Assembly (NCBI GenBank): GCA_000447245.1
Contig: AUYT01000001.1
Location: 1,296,001-1,360,000 of the forward strand
DNA from: a candidate division Zixibacteria bacterium RBG-1
GTDB taxonomy: Bacteria > Zixibacteria > MSB-5A5 > DSPP01 > RBG-1
Length of the DNA stretch: 64,000 bases
Reading direction: 5' to 3'
Part shown: piece by piece, positions 33,701 through 41,226 of the stretch
Numbering within the stretch: the first letter of the stretch is position 1
How the letters are laid out: every line of letters begins with the position of its first letter
Notes under the pieces: model-generated
The model's database searches: none
The model's input: only the letters and a program-made list of their open reading frames with translations
Told to the model about the DNA's origin: nothing
Made by a program: the position numbers and the translations under genes

Positions 33701-35091
33701 CTTCTCCGGGAGCTAAAGTTAAAGTTCCTATTACAATCAACACTAGTTCCACAGATATTGGTGGCTTTAGCGTGTGCTTGGAATATGACCCAGCATTATT
33801 GACGTTCGTAAACTTAGAACGGGGACAATTCTTCGACCAGCCCGGTCCTTTTGACGGCAGCTACATGTGGAATTATTTAGTTTGGAGAAATAACCCCTCA
33901 ACCGTCATCCACAAATTCAAACTTTGCATAATGGGTATTGGAAAGCTGTACTACTATGGAGGAATCTGTTTACCGGCTGGTGGCCAGGGAGTTCTGTATG
34001 CCGAGTTCAGGTTATCCAACAATGAACTGTATCGTTGTATGCGTACCCCAGTAATCTGGGAGAGATTAGATCCTCAATGTATAGTAAACGCTTTCACTGA
34101 CTGCAGTGGGAACAAGGTTTATGTTCCTAGTGATACCATGTTTTACAACCCCAGAATCTGTGACAGCACGGCCTTATGGCCCAAACAAGATGTCTTTATC
34201 TGTTGTGACCTAAGTGATGGTGGGATAACCTTTAAGTGTGATGTTGATCCGATTGTAATTGGAGATGTCAATGCCAACGGATTCTCCTATGAAATCGGAG
34301 ATGCAGTCTTGTTCGCCAATTACTTTATATCCGGAATCTCGGTCTTTAGCTCTGACCCTGAAATTAGGGAAAGACAGATCGCTTCCAGTGATATTAACCG
34401 CGACGGTTTGACTTTATCGATTGCCGATCTGGTATTCTTGCTTAGAATTCTGGCGGGAGACGCTCAACCTTTGGGTGGCTCCAAGATTACACCCTTAGCT
34501 CAAAGTGTTGACCTGCTGTTCGATGGTCACTTGGTAGAAACTAATAGTCCGGTTGATTTAGGAGCGGTGTTAATGACCTTCAAAGGAAAAGCTACCAAGC
34601 TTGAGCCAATTATAACCGGTCTGCAAGTTAAGTGGGGTGTTTCAGAGGGAGCAACTAAAGTATTGGTATACGGTATGAAGAAAGGTGAAAAGATTTCCGC
34701 CGGTACGTCCGAACTGGTGAAAATCTACGGAGATGTGAAATTAGCCAAAGTCGAGGCCGCTGAATATTATGGAATTCCAGTAGATGTCAATATTATCACT
34801 TCATTTGTCAAACCGGAAAGCTATCTATTATCCCAGAACTATCCCAATCCGTTCAATGCTGGCACAACCATAAGATTTGCCACACCGATTGACGGTAAAG
34901 TTAATCTGAAGATTTACAATGTGGCCGGACAGTTAGTCCGAGAATTCAGTGAATTTAAGAATGCCGGATATCATTCCATAACCTGGGATGGTAATAATTC
35001 CAAGGGCCAGAAGGTCTCCAGCGGTGTCTATCTGTATAAACTTCAGGTCGGAGAATTTACCGAAATAAGAAAAATGACTCTGCTCAAGTAA
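30754..35091 (+). CDS. Giant cysteine-rich surface protein with Ig-like repeats, cohesin-like and dockerin domains and C-terminal sorting domain
   Basis: The frame is open from a TAG at 30727. The first standard start (TTG at 30853) would lose a convincing signal peptide (GWLSLVFSICFFSLATFASA) encoded just upstream. A strong AGGAGGG at 30744-30750 precedes ATC at 30754, so I place the start there with low certainty. Domains in order: an N-terminal beta-rich region; four nearly identical 79-80-residue PKD-like Cys repeats (31543-32496); several HYR/cadherin-like Cys repeats (VVNAPDSTKRTCQADTIAF); a cohesin-like domain (SPGAKVKVPITINTSSTDIG); dockerin-like calcium loops (GDVNANGFSYEIGDAVLFAN, SDINRDGLTLSIADLVFLLR); and a FlgD-like C-terminal domain (SQNYPNPFNAGTTIRF to GVYLYKLQVGEF), typical of type IX secretion cargo. 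Probably a surface or matrix protein. About 1,445 residues. Confidence 0.85.
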   Translation: MGKGYRVGWLSLVFSICFFSLATFASAAQVTTNLPDYAPGDTVWITGTSFASNESVTVVVEHVDTTVTGGEGHDPWEVKANGSGSFLTYWVVPYDDNTAETLRVEATGNTSGLFATTTFTDHNTILVFSGTLPETLCAGDTIQICANLKQNCSGPDAPLVGREILFFINPGNCGANVGQDANDSVLTDALGNACGTIIVPSTPGNYTFRIKFRGEDKPNPCPNPGNSACDPNDPNKGKRCVELSNSNDCEPVVVTSNCCANNTPVLSCSGDELTCDSLLASAKVTSNPNVGVTYLWTPAPVSGQGTAYARYSTPGTKKVVVTITATGCKDSCEAVITQNITKPVLSCSGDSLTCDSLCASAKVTSTPNVGVTYLWTPAPECGGQGTAHARYSTPGTKKVVVTITATGCKDSCNAVITQNITKPVLSCSGDELTCDSLCASAKVTSTPNVGVTYLWTPAPECGGQGTAHARYNTPGTKKVVVTITATGCKDSCESVITQNGTKPVLTCSGDTLTCDSTEASAKVSSTPSSGVTYVWTPAPVSGQGTAHARYNTPGTKKVVVTITATGCKDSCESVITQNINDPPVIICPSNGFVTVCTLGAPICRQIMAYDLNGDSLCLNKICGTGSFSQVCGDSQVAANFCFVPDSSGTYNFCFEAKEKNGCGKADTCMFTVTVKLDSFPPVVNAPDSTKRTCQADTIAFTVCASDGDFGDSLLLEKCSGNGNFPPKKAVTPVCQVYKFYADTCGTYKFCFKATDQCGKVAYDTAVYKVEVHKNAPIVTAPDGAKSLCGPDTLKFQVCATDVDCTDSVKLEKISGSGTFCLATNASPVCCTLKAVVDTSGTYKFVFKATDECGKTDLDTAVWTITINQKPTIIAPDTVKYVLCAEGNQVCFNVSATGGNGDSVCIEKISALGTFTKVCGKPAAIGQFCWTPSFSDTSNCFNIIFKATDSCGLMTQDTVKLCIYPPNPATCSSCVAATVGEVIASPGAKVKVPITINTSSTDIGGFSVCLEYDPALLTFVNLERGQFFDQPGPFDGSYMWNYLVWRNNPSTVIHKFKLCIMGIGKLYYYGGICLPAGGQGVLYAEFRLSNNELYRCMRTPVIWERLDPQCIVNAFTDCSGNKVYVPSDTMFYNPRICDSTALWPKQDVFICCDLSDGGITFKCDVDPIVIGDVNANGFSYEIGDAVLFANYFISGISVFSSDPEIRERQIASSDINRDGLTLSIADLVFLLRILAGDAQPLGGSKITPLAQSVDLLFDGHLVETNSPVDLGAVLMTFKGKATKLEPIITGLQVKWGVSEGATKVLVYGMKKGEKISAGTSELVKIYGDVKLAKVEAAEYYGIPVDVNIITSFVKPESYLLSQNYPNPFNAGTTIRFATPIDGKVNLKIYNVAGQLVREFSEFKNAGYHSITWDGNNSKGQKVSSGVYLYKLQVGEFTEIRKMTLLK
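31543..32496 (+). repeat. Four tandem 237-240-nt coding repeats
   Basis: Units at 31543-31779, 31780-32019, 32020-32259 and 32260-32496 each start at CCGGTTTTAA. Long blocks are identical between units, for example 31921-31980 repeats 31681-31740 without change. Such identity points to recent duplication or gene conversion. Confidence 0.95.
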
Positions 35092-35093
35092 TT

Positions 35094-35105
35094 GGGCAAT
35101 TTCGC
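35094..35105 (+). repeat. Inverted 12-nt copy of the leader hairpin sequence
   Basis: GGGCAATTTCGC is the exact reverse complement of GCGAAATTGCCC in both leader copies. It begins 2 nt after the TAA of the giant gene, so the two ends of the full mRNA can pair. Confidence 0.8.
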
Positions 35106-35112
35106 GCAAAAC

Positions 35113-35150
35113 AAAAAAGGCGGGTTTTCTTCAAATCCGCTTTTTTATTT
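35113..35150 (+). terminator. Rho-independent terminator of the giant surface gene
   Basis: AAGGCGGGTTT pairs imperfectly with AAATCCGCTT (35118-35144), followed by TTTTTTATTTTT. Confidence 0.8.
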
Positions 35151-35246
35151 TTAAGCTTCAAGACAGTGTTTCTGCTACCTTACGGGTGAGTAGCTTCTCA
35201 AATAAGGTAGGCGTCAGGAGTAGTTCCCGACACAACTTACTGGAAT

Positions 35247-36698
35247 TTACCCCTTCAAATTCCCTATAGGTTTCAGCTGCAGCACCTTTTTAGAAATCCC
35301 CAAAGCATCCACCGCATCCACAACTTCCGAGATATCTTTATAGGCAATTCCAGCCTCTTCCGCCAAACCGGACATAGAGACCGACCTAATCACCATTCCT
35401 CTTTTTTCCATGTTGGCCTTTAACTCTGTACCTCGTACCCTGCGTTTAGCTTCAGTTCTGGACATAGTTCTGCCTGAACCATGACAGGTGGAGCCAAAAG
35501 TTTCCCGGTGGGCAGTTTCTGTCCCCACCAATAAAAATGAACCGGTTTCCATTGAACCACCCACAATCACCGGCTGGCCGATTTTTCTGTAAGTCTCAGT
35601 CACCTCCGGACGATTGGGACCAAATGAACGGGTAGCCCCCTTTCTATGCACTAATAACTTTTTAGTTTCGCCATTGAGCTGATATTCCTCTATCTTGGCA
35701 ATGTTGTGACAAACATCATAGATTAGTTCTAAGCCCAACTCCTTAGGGTCTTTTTTAAAAACCTCTGAGAAAGCCTCACGAATCCGATGCAAAATCACTT
35801 GTCTATTGACAAAAGCAGAGTTGGCGGCGCAGACCATTGCTCCAAAATAATCCTGCCCTTCTGGAGAGCTAAAAGGAGCGCAAGCCAGTTCCCTATCCAG
35901 AACCTTTATTCCATATTTTCGCATTGCCTCTCCAAAAATTCTCAAATAATCTGTCCCGATTTGATGCCCAAAACCCCGGGAGCCACAATGAACCATTACA
36001 AAAATTTGATTGGGTCTATCAACTCCAAAAACCTTGGCTGCTTCTGGGTAATAGACTTGATCAGTCAAAGCCACCTGAACCTCCAAATAATGGTTTCCAG
36101 ACCCCAGGGTTCCCAACTGCTCTATCCCTCGTTGCAGGGCATGTTTGCTGACTTTATCCGGTTTGGCTCCGGGAATTCTGCCAGATTCTTCAGTTCTTTC
36201 CTTATCCTCTTTCCAGGCAAAATTATTTTCAATACACCAGTCCACTCCTTTGACCATAACTTCTCGAAATTGGTTGGGAGTTAGTTTCACAAAACCTTTA
36301 CAACCCACTCCGGCTGGAACTGAATAAAAAATTTTATCCATCAACTGAGGAAGTTTTGGTTGCACTTCTTCCAATGTTAAATTAGTTTTTACCAGCCGCA
36401 TTCCACAGTTAATATCAAATCCGATGCCGCCGGGCGAGATTACTCCTTTTTCTAATTCAAATGCTGCCACTCCACCAATCGGAAAACCATAACCCCAGTG
36501 ACCGTCCGGCATACACAGAGCATATTTTTGAATTCCAGGTAAACAGGCAACATTGGTAACCTGATTGAAAACACCGTCATCCATCTCCTTAATCAATTTA
36601 TCCGTGCCCAGAACCCGGGCCGGGACCAACATCCCTTCTTTTTCAGATTTGGGGATTTCCCAGACACCTTCTTTAATTTTATTCATCTTATACTGCAT
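35247..36698 (-). CDS. rtcB: RNA-splicing ligase RtcB
   Basis: The 483-residue GTP- and Mn-dependent RNA ligase joins 2',3'-cyclic phosphate ends to 5'-OH ends. Family motifs in order: MPDGHWGYGFPIGGVAAF, GGIGFDINCGMRLVKT (metal-binding Asp and Cys), GSGNHYLEVQ, VHCGSRGFGHQIG, HNIAKIEEY, the HRKGAT segment with the guanylylated His, and STCHGSGRTMSRTEAKRR. AAGGGGA precedes the ATG at 36696-36698. Archease lies just upstream in the same operon, the usual activating partner. Confidence 0.97.
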   Translation of the reverse strand: MQYKMNKIKEGVWEIPKSEKEGMLVPARVLGTDKLIKEMDDGVFNQVTNVACLPGIQKYALCMPDGHWGYGFPIGGVAAFELEKGVISPGGIGFDINCGMRLVKTNLTLEEVQPKLPQLMDKIFYSVPAGVGCKGFVKLTPNQFREVMVKGVDWCIENNFAWKEDKERTEESGRIPGAKPDKVSKHALQRGIEQLGTLGSGNHYLEVQVALTDQVYYPEAAKVFGVDRPNQIFVMVHCGSRGFGHQIGTDYLRIFGEAMRKYGIKVLDRELACAPFSSPEGQDYFGAMVCAANSAFVNRQVILHRIREAFSEVFKKDPKELGLELIYDVCHNIAKIEEYQLNGETKKLLVHRKGATRSFGPNRPEVTETYRKIGQPVIVGGSMETGSFLLVGTETAHRETFGSTCHGSGRTMSRTEAKRRVRGTELKANMEKRGMVIRSVSMSGLAEEAGIAYKDISEVVDAVDALGISKKVLQLKPIGNLKG

Positions 36699-36707
36699 AG
36701 TTCCCCT

Positions 36708-37184
36708 TCAAATATCTAAAATTACCTTAGCTCTCCAAAGCCGGTCGGATTTTTTTATCTCAAATAAGTGATACGTGACCGCTTTAACATCGGCTCGCAA
36801 ATTATGTTTGTTCTGATTAATAGCTTCACCCTTAGCTTCTCCTTCCAAAACATAATTGGTATTTTTCTGGATTTTAACTGAGAATTCTTTAAAAAGCATG
36901 GCCTTGTAATCCTTAAGATAAATCAATTCCGCTAACCAATCAAACAGCAAATCCTCAAGGGTTTTGTTTTCCAATTTCAGTTTTTCAACCTGATTAGGAG
37001 TTACAGTTTTAAAATCCACCATGGCCTCAAAAGTGGCTTTGGCGCAATTGACAAATAGCTCTTCCAAGGTTTTTCCACAAGCTTCAAAAGCGGCATCGGC
37101 AATGGCAATTTTTTCCAGGAACTTAAAAGGAGGAACCGGGCGGGCTTTTGATTTAGTTTTTCTCTTTCTGACTTTTAAGCTCAT
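36708..37184 (-). CDS. Archease (RtcB-activating protein)
   Basis: The 158-residue protein accelerates RtcB guanylylation. The C-terminal signature NLRADVKAVTYHLFEI is conserved, and the N-terminal core reads FLEKIAIADAAFEACGKTLEELF. The archease HTAD motif is here AIAD: Asp30 remains but the His is missing. A basic N-terminal tail (SLKVRKRKTKSKARP) is added. The gene overlaps the LapA-like gene by 32 nt and ends 9 nt before rtcB, so the three are one operon. Confidence 0.9.
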   Translation of the reverse strand: MSLKVRKRKTKSKARPVPPFKFLEKIAIADAAFEACGKTLEELFVNCAKATFEAMVDFKTVTPNQVEKLKLENKTLEDLLFDWLAELIYLKDYKAMLFKEFSVKIQKNTNYVLEGEAKGEAINQNKHNLRADVKAVTYHLFEIKKSDRLWRAKVILDI

Positions 37185-37380
37185 CTTTTTTCTTTTTGGC
37201 TCTGAGAGTTAAAACCCAACCCAAACTCAAGCCCACCAGAAGACCCAAGATTAACCATAAAGCCCGGGACATGGAAAAGGACCAGATTAAAAACTTGACC
37301 GGAAAAGCTTGGGTATTCTGCACTACGAAGATCAAAAACAGAACCAATATTATTAATAGTAAAAATTCTTTAAATGTCAT
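37153..37380 (-). CDS. LapA-like (DUF1049) small membrane protein
   Basis: Two helices (LLLIILVLFLIFVVQNTQAF and ALWLILGLLVGLSLGWVLTL) flank the family motif VVQNTQAFPVKFLIWSF, with a basic cytoplasmic tail. This is the lipopolysaccharide-assembly protein A (DUF1049) pattern. A TTG at 37399-37401 would add 7 residues but lies inside a terminator hairpin, so the ATG at 37378-37380 is preferred, giving about 75 residues. No good ribosome-binding site is visible. The 3' end overlaps archease, suggesting coupled translation. Confidence 0.75.
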   Translation of the reverse strand: MTFKEFLLLIILVLFLIFVVQNTQAFPVKFLIWSFSMSRALWLILGLLVGLSLGWVLTLRAKKKKDELKSQKEKN

Positions 37381-37383
37381 AAA

Positions 37384-37409
37384 CCAAAAAAGCCCCTTCA
37401 AAAGGGGCT
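37384..37409 (-). terminator. Terminator of the ferredoxin gene
   Basis: On the minus strand, AGCCCCTT (37409-37402) pairs with AAGGGGCT (37398-37391) and is followed by six T residues (the A-run at 37385-37390). It separates the ferredoxin gene from the LapA-archease-rtcB operon. Confidence 0.85.
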
Positions 37410-37437
37410 GACAAAGTTTTTAGGTTCATCCTAGAAT

Positions 37438-37650
37438 TTAATTAGTTTTAGGCACAGGGACTGGGACAGGCTTTACTATACAGTCCACCGGACAAACCGC
37501 GATACAATGAGAGCCTTCCGAATAGCTGGCACATTCATCACAGGTGTCTGGATTGACCAGATATATGTCACCAGCACTGATAGATTCAGTGGGGCATTCC
37601 GGCAGACATAGTCCGCAGGCGGTACACTGGTCGTTGATGAAAACTGCCAT
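37438..37650 (-). CDS. 2[4Fe-4S] ferredoxin (YfhL-like)
   Basis: The 70-residue ferredoxin has a first cluster motif C9xxC12xxC15xxxC19P (CTACGLCLPECP). The second, CDECASYSEGSHCIAVCPVDC, carries the long insertion between the second and third cysteines that is characteristic of the YfhL/Alvin group. It is a cytoplasmic electron carrier with very low potential. The C-terminus ends in a PVPVPVPK tail. AGGAGG precedes the ATG, and a terminator follows the gene. Confidence 0.93.
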   Translation of the reverse strand: MAVFINDQCTACGLCLPECPTESISAGDIYLVNPDTCDECASYSEGSHCIAVCPVDCIVKPVPVPVPKTN

Positions 37651-37784
37651 TTTCCTCCTAAGGATTTTTACCTAATATACGTAAAGTGTATCAAAAAGCA
37701 AGACGAAATATTATGGTCAAGAGTCCGCAACAAAGAATGCCACAATTATGATTGAGATAGAGTGTAGCAACTTGGAAATACACC

Positions 37785-39695
37785 TTAGGCATTCAGATAA
37801 TACACTTTTTCTTTTGAGTCAACTGCTGCGGGCTGGGTCCCCGGTTCTTTAGGCCAGTGGATAATGAATTTAGTGCCGTGACCTGTCTGGCTCTGGGCTT
37901 TGATTTTTCCCTGATGCAGATTTACAATTTTTTTAACCAAGCTTAAACCCAAACCGGTCCCCGTCTCCTTAGTGGTAAAAAAAGGGTTAAAAATCTTATC
38001 CAAAATCTCGGATGGGATTCCTACTCCCTGGTCAGAGACTTCAACTTTCAGAAAGTCCTTTTCTTCATCAATGCTGACTTGCAATTTTCCTCCGTTCGGC
38101 ATGGCTTCAAAGGCATTCTGAAATAGGTTCTGAAAACATTGCTTGACGAGAAGCTTATCGGCCATGACGAAATTGGCCTCCTCCGGAGCCGGTGTAGCCA
38201 AAAAAATGTCTTTTCGTTTGGTATATTCTGAGGTCTGATGAAAACTCTCGTTGATGATTTCTTTTAGATTCACCATCTCCAACGCTAAATCCAAAGGCTT
38301 GGTGAAATTTAAAAATTTGGCTAAAAGCTGCTCCATCACCAAGGACTCAGTGACTATATGCTGGATGATTTCTGAATTGCCGCTGTCATCCTTCAGAACC
38401 TTTTTCAAAAGATTGGTGAACCCTATAATCGAGCCCATAGAATTTCGTAGCTGATGAGCAAGACCGGCCGACATCTCCCCTAAAGCCGCCATCTTTTCCT
38501 TAAAATTAATCTCTTCCTGTAATTTCTTGATATCGCTTATGTCGCTGAAAAGCAACCCCTCCCCTACCAGCTGTCCCTGGTCATCCTTGATCAAGGAGCT
38601 GCTGGCGGATAAATACACTTTTTCACCGTTGGGTCTCCCCACTTCCAAATCCAAATTTTTAACCACTTTTTCTTCTGCCAAAGTTTTATCAATCAGATGA
38701 GCCAGCGGATTTTCCTGGCCTAAAATCTTTTTGTAATGAGAATTGATGCTGGAAGCGGATTTTAAGTCTAAAATCTCTTCGGCAGCTTGGTTAAGACGAG
38801 AAATTTTCCCTTCCCGGTCACAGATAATTACTCCAGACGACATAGAATCCAGAATATAATCATTCAACCTAGAAAGGTTTTGGGCCTTCTCGGAGGTGGA
38901 TTGATATAACTCTCGCAATATTTCCTCTTTGTGTTTAAGTTCATCTATGGTCTTCTGAAAAGTTTTTACCACCGAATCAATTTCATTAGCCGAACTCTCC
39001 CCTAATATCAGCTGGGCTTCGCTAGCTTTATGTTTTATTTCACGGTAAGGTTTTAAGGTAGCACTGATAATCCAAAAAGTAGCTATCAGAGCTAAAAAGA
39101 TTCCCAAGCCGCCAAAGAAGAATTCTAATTTGGATAATTTCTCTAGCGCAGCTAAATTACCAGCTCGATTCTTTAAAGCTGCAATTACGAAGTGGTTTTG
39201 ATTGTTGATGTTAAAGGGATAGAAATAATATTTATAATATGTTTCCTGGTTTTGACCAGGGACAAGCTTTTCCTTGATTAGCTTGGAATAAACCGGGGTG
39301 CCTTTTCTTAATCTTTCCCAATCAGAGGGAGAAATTTGTTCGGATATTTTCTTTATGACAGCGGGATCATTTAAATCCGTAGAAAAAAGAATTCGGGGAT
39401 TAAGGTATTGGAGACCAAAATCTAAAACATCAATCTGTTCAACTTCGGATTTGAAGGTGAGCTCAATCAAAGCTTTTCTTAAAGCGGTTTCGTCTGCCGG
39501 CTGGAGTTCTTTGAATAGAGTTTTAACGGAGTTTCCGACCGTGGTTAGCTTCTGGTCAAATTCTTTGCTCAAAGAGGCCTTGGTGACTTTCAGCAGATAC
39601 AGAGTGCCAAAGTTAATCAGAACCAGGAACAGAAGCAAAAGCAAAAAGGCAATTTTAAGCTCGGATTCGTAGGTTAACTTTAGCTTCGGTTTCAT
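37785..39695 (-). CDS. PilS/NtrB-like membrane sensor histidine kinase with PAS domain
   Basis: The 636-residue protein has an N-terminal helix (residues 14-36), a periplasmic sensor region (37-190), a second helix (191-212) and a linker or HAMP-like coil. It then has a PAS domain (about 275-390), a HisKA domain with His414 in AGLAHQLRNSMGSI, and an HATPase with N-box QNLFQNAFEAMPNGG, G1 DQGVGIP and G2 GTGLGLSLVKK. This layout and the QLRN H-box match the NtrB/PilS group, whose partners are sigma-54 activators. Such an activator is encoded at 51509-52870, and the prepilin peptidase gene is immediately upstream. Control of the pilin gene is therefore likely but inferred. Confidence 0.88.
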   Translation of the reverse strand: MKPKLKLTYESELKIAFLLLLLFLVLINFGTLYLLKVTKASLSKEFDQKLTTVGNSVKTLFKELQPADETALRKALIELTFKSEVEQIDVLDFGLQYLNPRILFSTDLNDPAVIKKISEQISPSDWERLRKGTPVYSKLIKEKLVPGQNQETYYKYYFYPFNINNQNHFVIAALKNRAGNLAALEKLSKLEFFFGGLGIFLALIATFWIISATLKPYREIKHKASEAQLILGESSANEIDSVVKTFQKTIDELKHKEEILRELYQSTSEKAQNLSRLNDYILDSMSSGVIICDREGKISRLNQAAEEILDLKSASSINSHYKKILGQENPLAHLIDKTLAEEKVVKNLDLEVGRPNGEKVYLSASSSLIKDDQGQLVGEGLLFSDISDIKKLQEEINFKEKMAALGEMSAGLAHQLRNSMGSIIGFTNLLKKVLKDDSGNSEIIQHIVTESLVMEQLLAKFLNFTKPLDLALEMVNLKEIINESFHQTSEYTKRKDIFLATPAPEEANFVMADKLLVKQCFQNLFQNAFEAMPNGGKLQVSIDEEKDFLKVEVSDQGVGIPSEILDKIFNPFFTTKETGTGLGLSLVKKIVNLHQGKIKAQSQTGHGTKFIIHWPKEPGTQPAAVDSKEKVYYLNA

Positions 39696-39757
39696 ACAGG
39701 TTTGTCTTATTTATTTTTATCGACAAAACCTGCCAGTTATCTACTAAATGGGAAAGG

Positions 39758-40534
39758 TCAGCGGGAGAAAAAATAGGATAAATAGAGCTTGATTAAGCTC
39801 TCCCCCCAGAATAAGGCTAATATGGAAGCTATGGCTAAAAATGGTCCCAAGGGGATGGTTTTGTCCTTTTTGGATTTGGATAAGGTCAATTTCAACCCCC
39901 CAATTAAAGCTCCTAAAAAACTGGCCAAGAGTATTACCACAATCAAATTTTTCCAGCCCAGAAAAGCCCCTAATAGTGCAGCTAATTTTATATCCCCTCC
40001 ACCCATGCTCTCTTTTTTGAAGACCGCCTCTCCCACATAAGCCAATAGATAAAAGGATAGACCTCCGCTCAAAAATCCAATTACAGAAGCGGAAAGTGAA
40101 GATTGAGGGTTGAAATATGAAAAAATCAAGCCTAAAACCATTCCCGGCAAAGTGATTATGTCCGGAATGATTCTATGATTTAAATCGATGAAGGAAACTA
40201 CGATTAATATTGAAATCAGGACAAAACTGGAGAAAAACTGCCAGCTTAAGTCAAATTTTAGATATGCCAGAAGCAACAGCAGACCGGACGATAATTCAAC
40301 CACCGGATACTGAATGGAAATGTTATGTTTGCAATTTCTACATTTCCCTTTCAAAATTAGATAGCTTAAAATAGGTACATTGTCATACCAGGAGATTCTG
40401 TTTTTGCAATTGGGACAAAGCGAACGGGATAAAAGAAAGGTCTTTTTCAGAGGGATACGATAAATGCAGACGTTCAGAAAACTACCCCAGGCCAGGGCTA
40501 AAATTACGACTAAAATAATTTCAGCCGGATTCAT
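39758..40534 (-). CDS. pilD: Type IV prepilin peptidase / N-methyltransferase
   Basis: The 258-residue inner-membrane aspartyl protease cleaves and N-methylates prepilins. The N-terminal methylase part has the four-cysteine zinc site (CPNCKNRISWYDNVP and CRNCKHNISIQYP). The catalytic Asp residues are in FIDLNHRIIPD and GGGDIKLAALLG. About eight hydrophobic helices are present. It overlaps the upstream methyltransferase gene by 4 nt and precedes the PilS-like kinase. Its likely substrate, a type IV pilin, is at 48756-49181. Confidence 0.96.
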   Translation of the reverse strand: MNPAEIILVVILALAWGSFLNVCIYRIPLKKTFLLSRSLCPNCKNRISWYDNVPILSYLILKGKCRNCKHNISIQYPVVELSSGLLLLLAYLKFDLSWQFFSSFVLISILIVVSFIDLNHRIIPDIITLPGMVLGLIFSYFNPQSSLSASVIGFLSGGLSFYLLAYVGEAVFKKESMGGGDIKLAALLGAFLGWKNLIVVILLASFLGALIGGLKLTLSKSKKDKTIPLGPFLAIASILALFWGESLIKLYLSYFFSR

Positions 40535-41226
40535 ACTGCCCGACTGCGAAGATTGAAGATATAGGCCAGGGAGAATAGATCGGGTGAGATTTGCAGAAGC
40601 AAATCACTCAGCCAATTCCAGTGCTTCCAGCGAGGTGGAATAATCGAAATTTCCCGCTGGGCTATGATTTTTAATCCGCATTCTTCAATTAATTTTTCAA
40701 TTTCAGCATAATTGAAGAGACGGAGATGAGGGGCCTTGGCGCCGATGAAATCCAGCTTTCCCCAGAAGATGTCCCATCTTCTCTTGAGATGAAATTCATT
40801 GGGTAACGATAAAATTACCTCCCCCTTGGGGTTCAAGGCCTGGCGTAAATTCAACAGCACTTTGGTAGGGTTAACCACAAACTGCAATACCTCCAAGCAT
40901 AAAATAGCATCATATTTTCCCCGGATTCTCTCCTGCTCTATGTCAAACAAAAAAGCTTTGACTCCCTTGCTTTTGGTCAGCTGTACCGCCTGAGGCGAGA
41001 CATCCAGGGCTTCTACTTCAAACCCTGCATTTTTAAAAAATGCCGAATTTGATCCCCGGCCACACCCCACGTCCAAAAGTTTGCCTCTTTTCTGGGATAA
41101 AATCTGATAAGCGATTTCGGCTCTTTGCTGGCTGCGTAAATCGGCTGAGGGTAAATCCCGGGTATCCCAGTACTGGTCAAAATAAACTTTTTTCTCGGTT
41201 CTTTTGGTTAAGATTTTGGTGCTCAT
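40531..41226 (-). CDS. SAM-dependent class I methyltransferase
   Basis: The 231-residue enzyme has the SAM-binding motif GKLLDVGCGRGSNSAFFKNA and the acidic FEVEALDVSPQAV, then YDAILCLEVLQF. It belongs to the broad methyltransferase-11/23 group. Its position between a DegT aminotransferase and glycan genes suggests methylation of a surface sugar or a lipid carrier intermediate, but this is inference. It overlaps neighbours on both sides by 4 nt, so it is translated in a coupled operon. Confidence 0.85.
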   Translation of the reverse strand: MSTKILTKRTEKKVYFDQYWDTRDLPSADLRSQQRAEIAYQILSQKRGKLLDVGCGRGSNSAFFKNAGFEVEALDVSPQAVQLTKSKGVKAFLFDIEQERIRGKYDAILCLEVLQFVVNPTKVLLNLRQALNPKGEVILSLPNEFHLKRRWDIFWGKLDFIGAKAPHLRLFNYAEIEKLIEECGLKIIAQREISIIPPRWKHWNWLSDLLLQISPDLFSLAYIFNLRSRAV

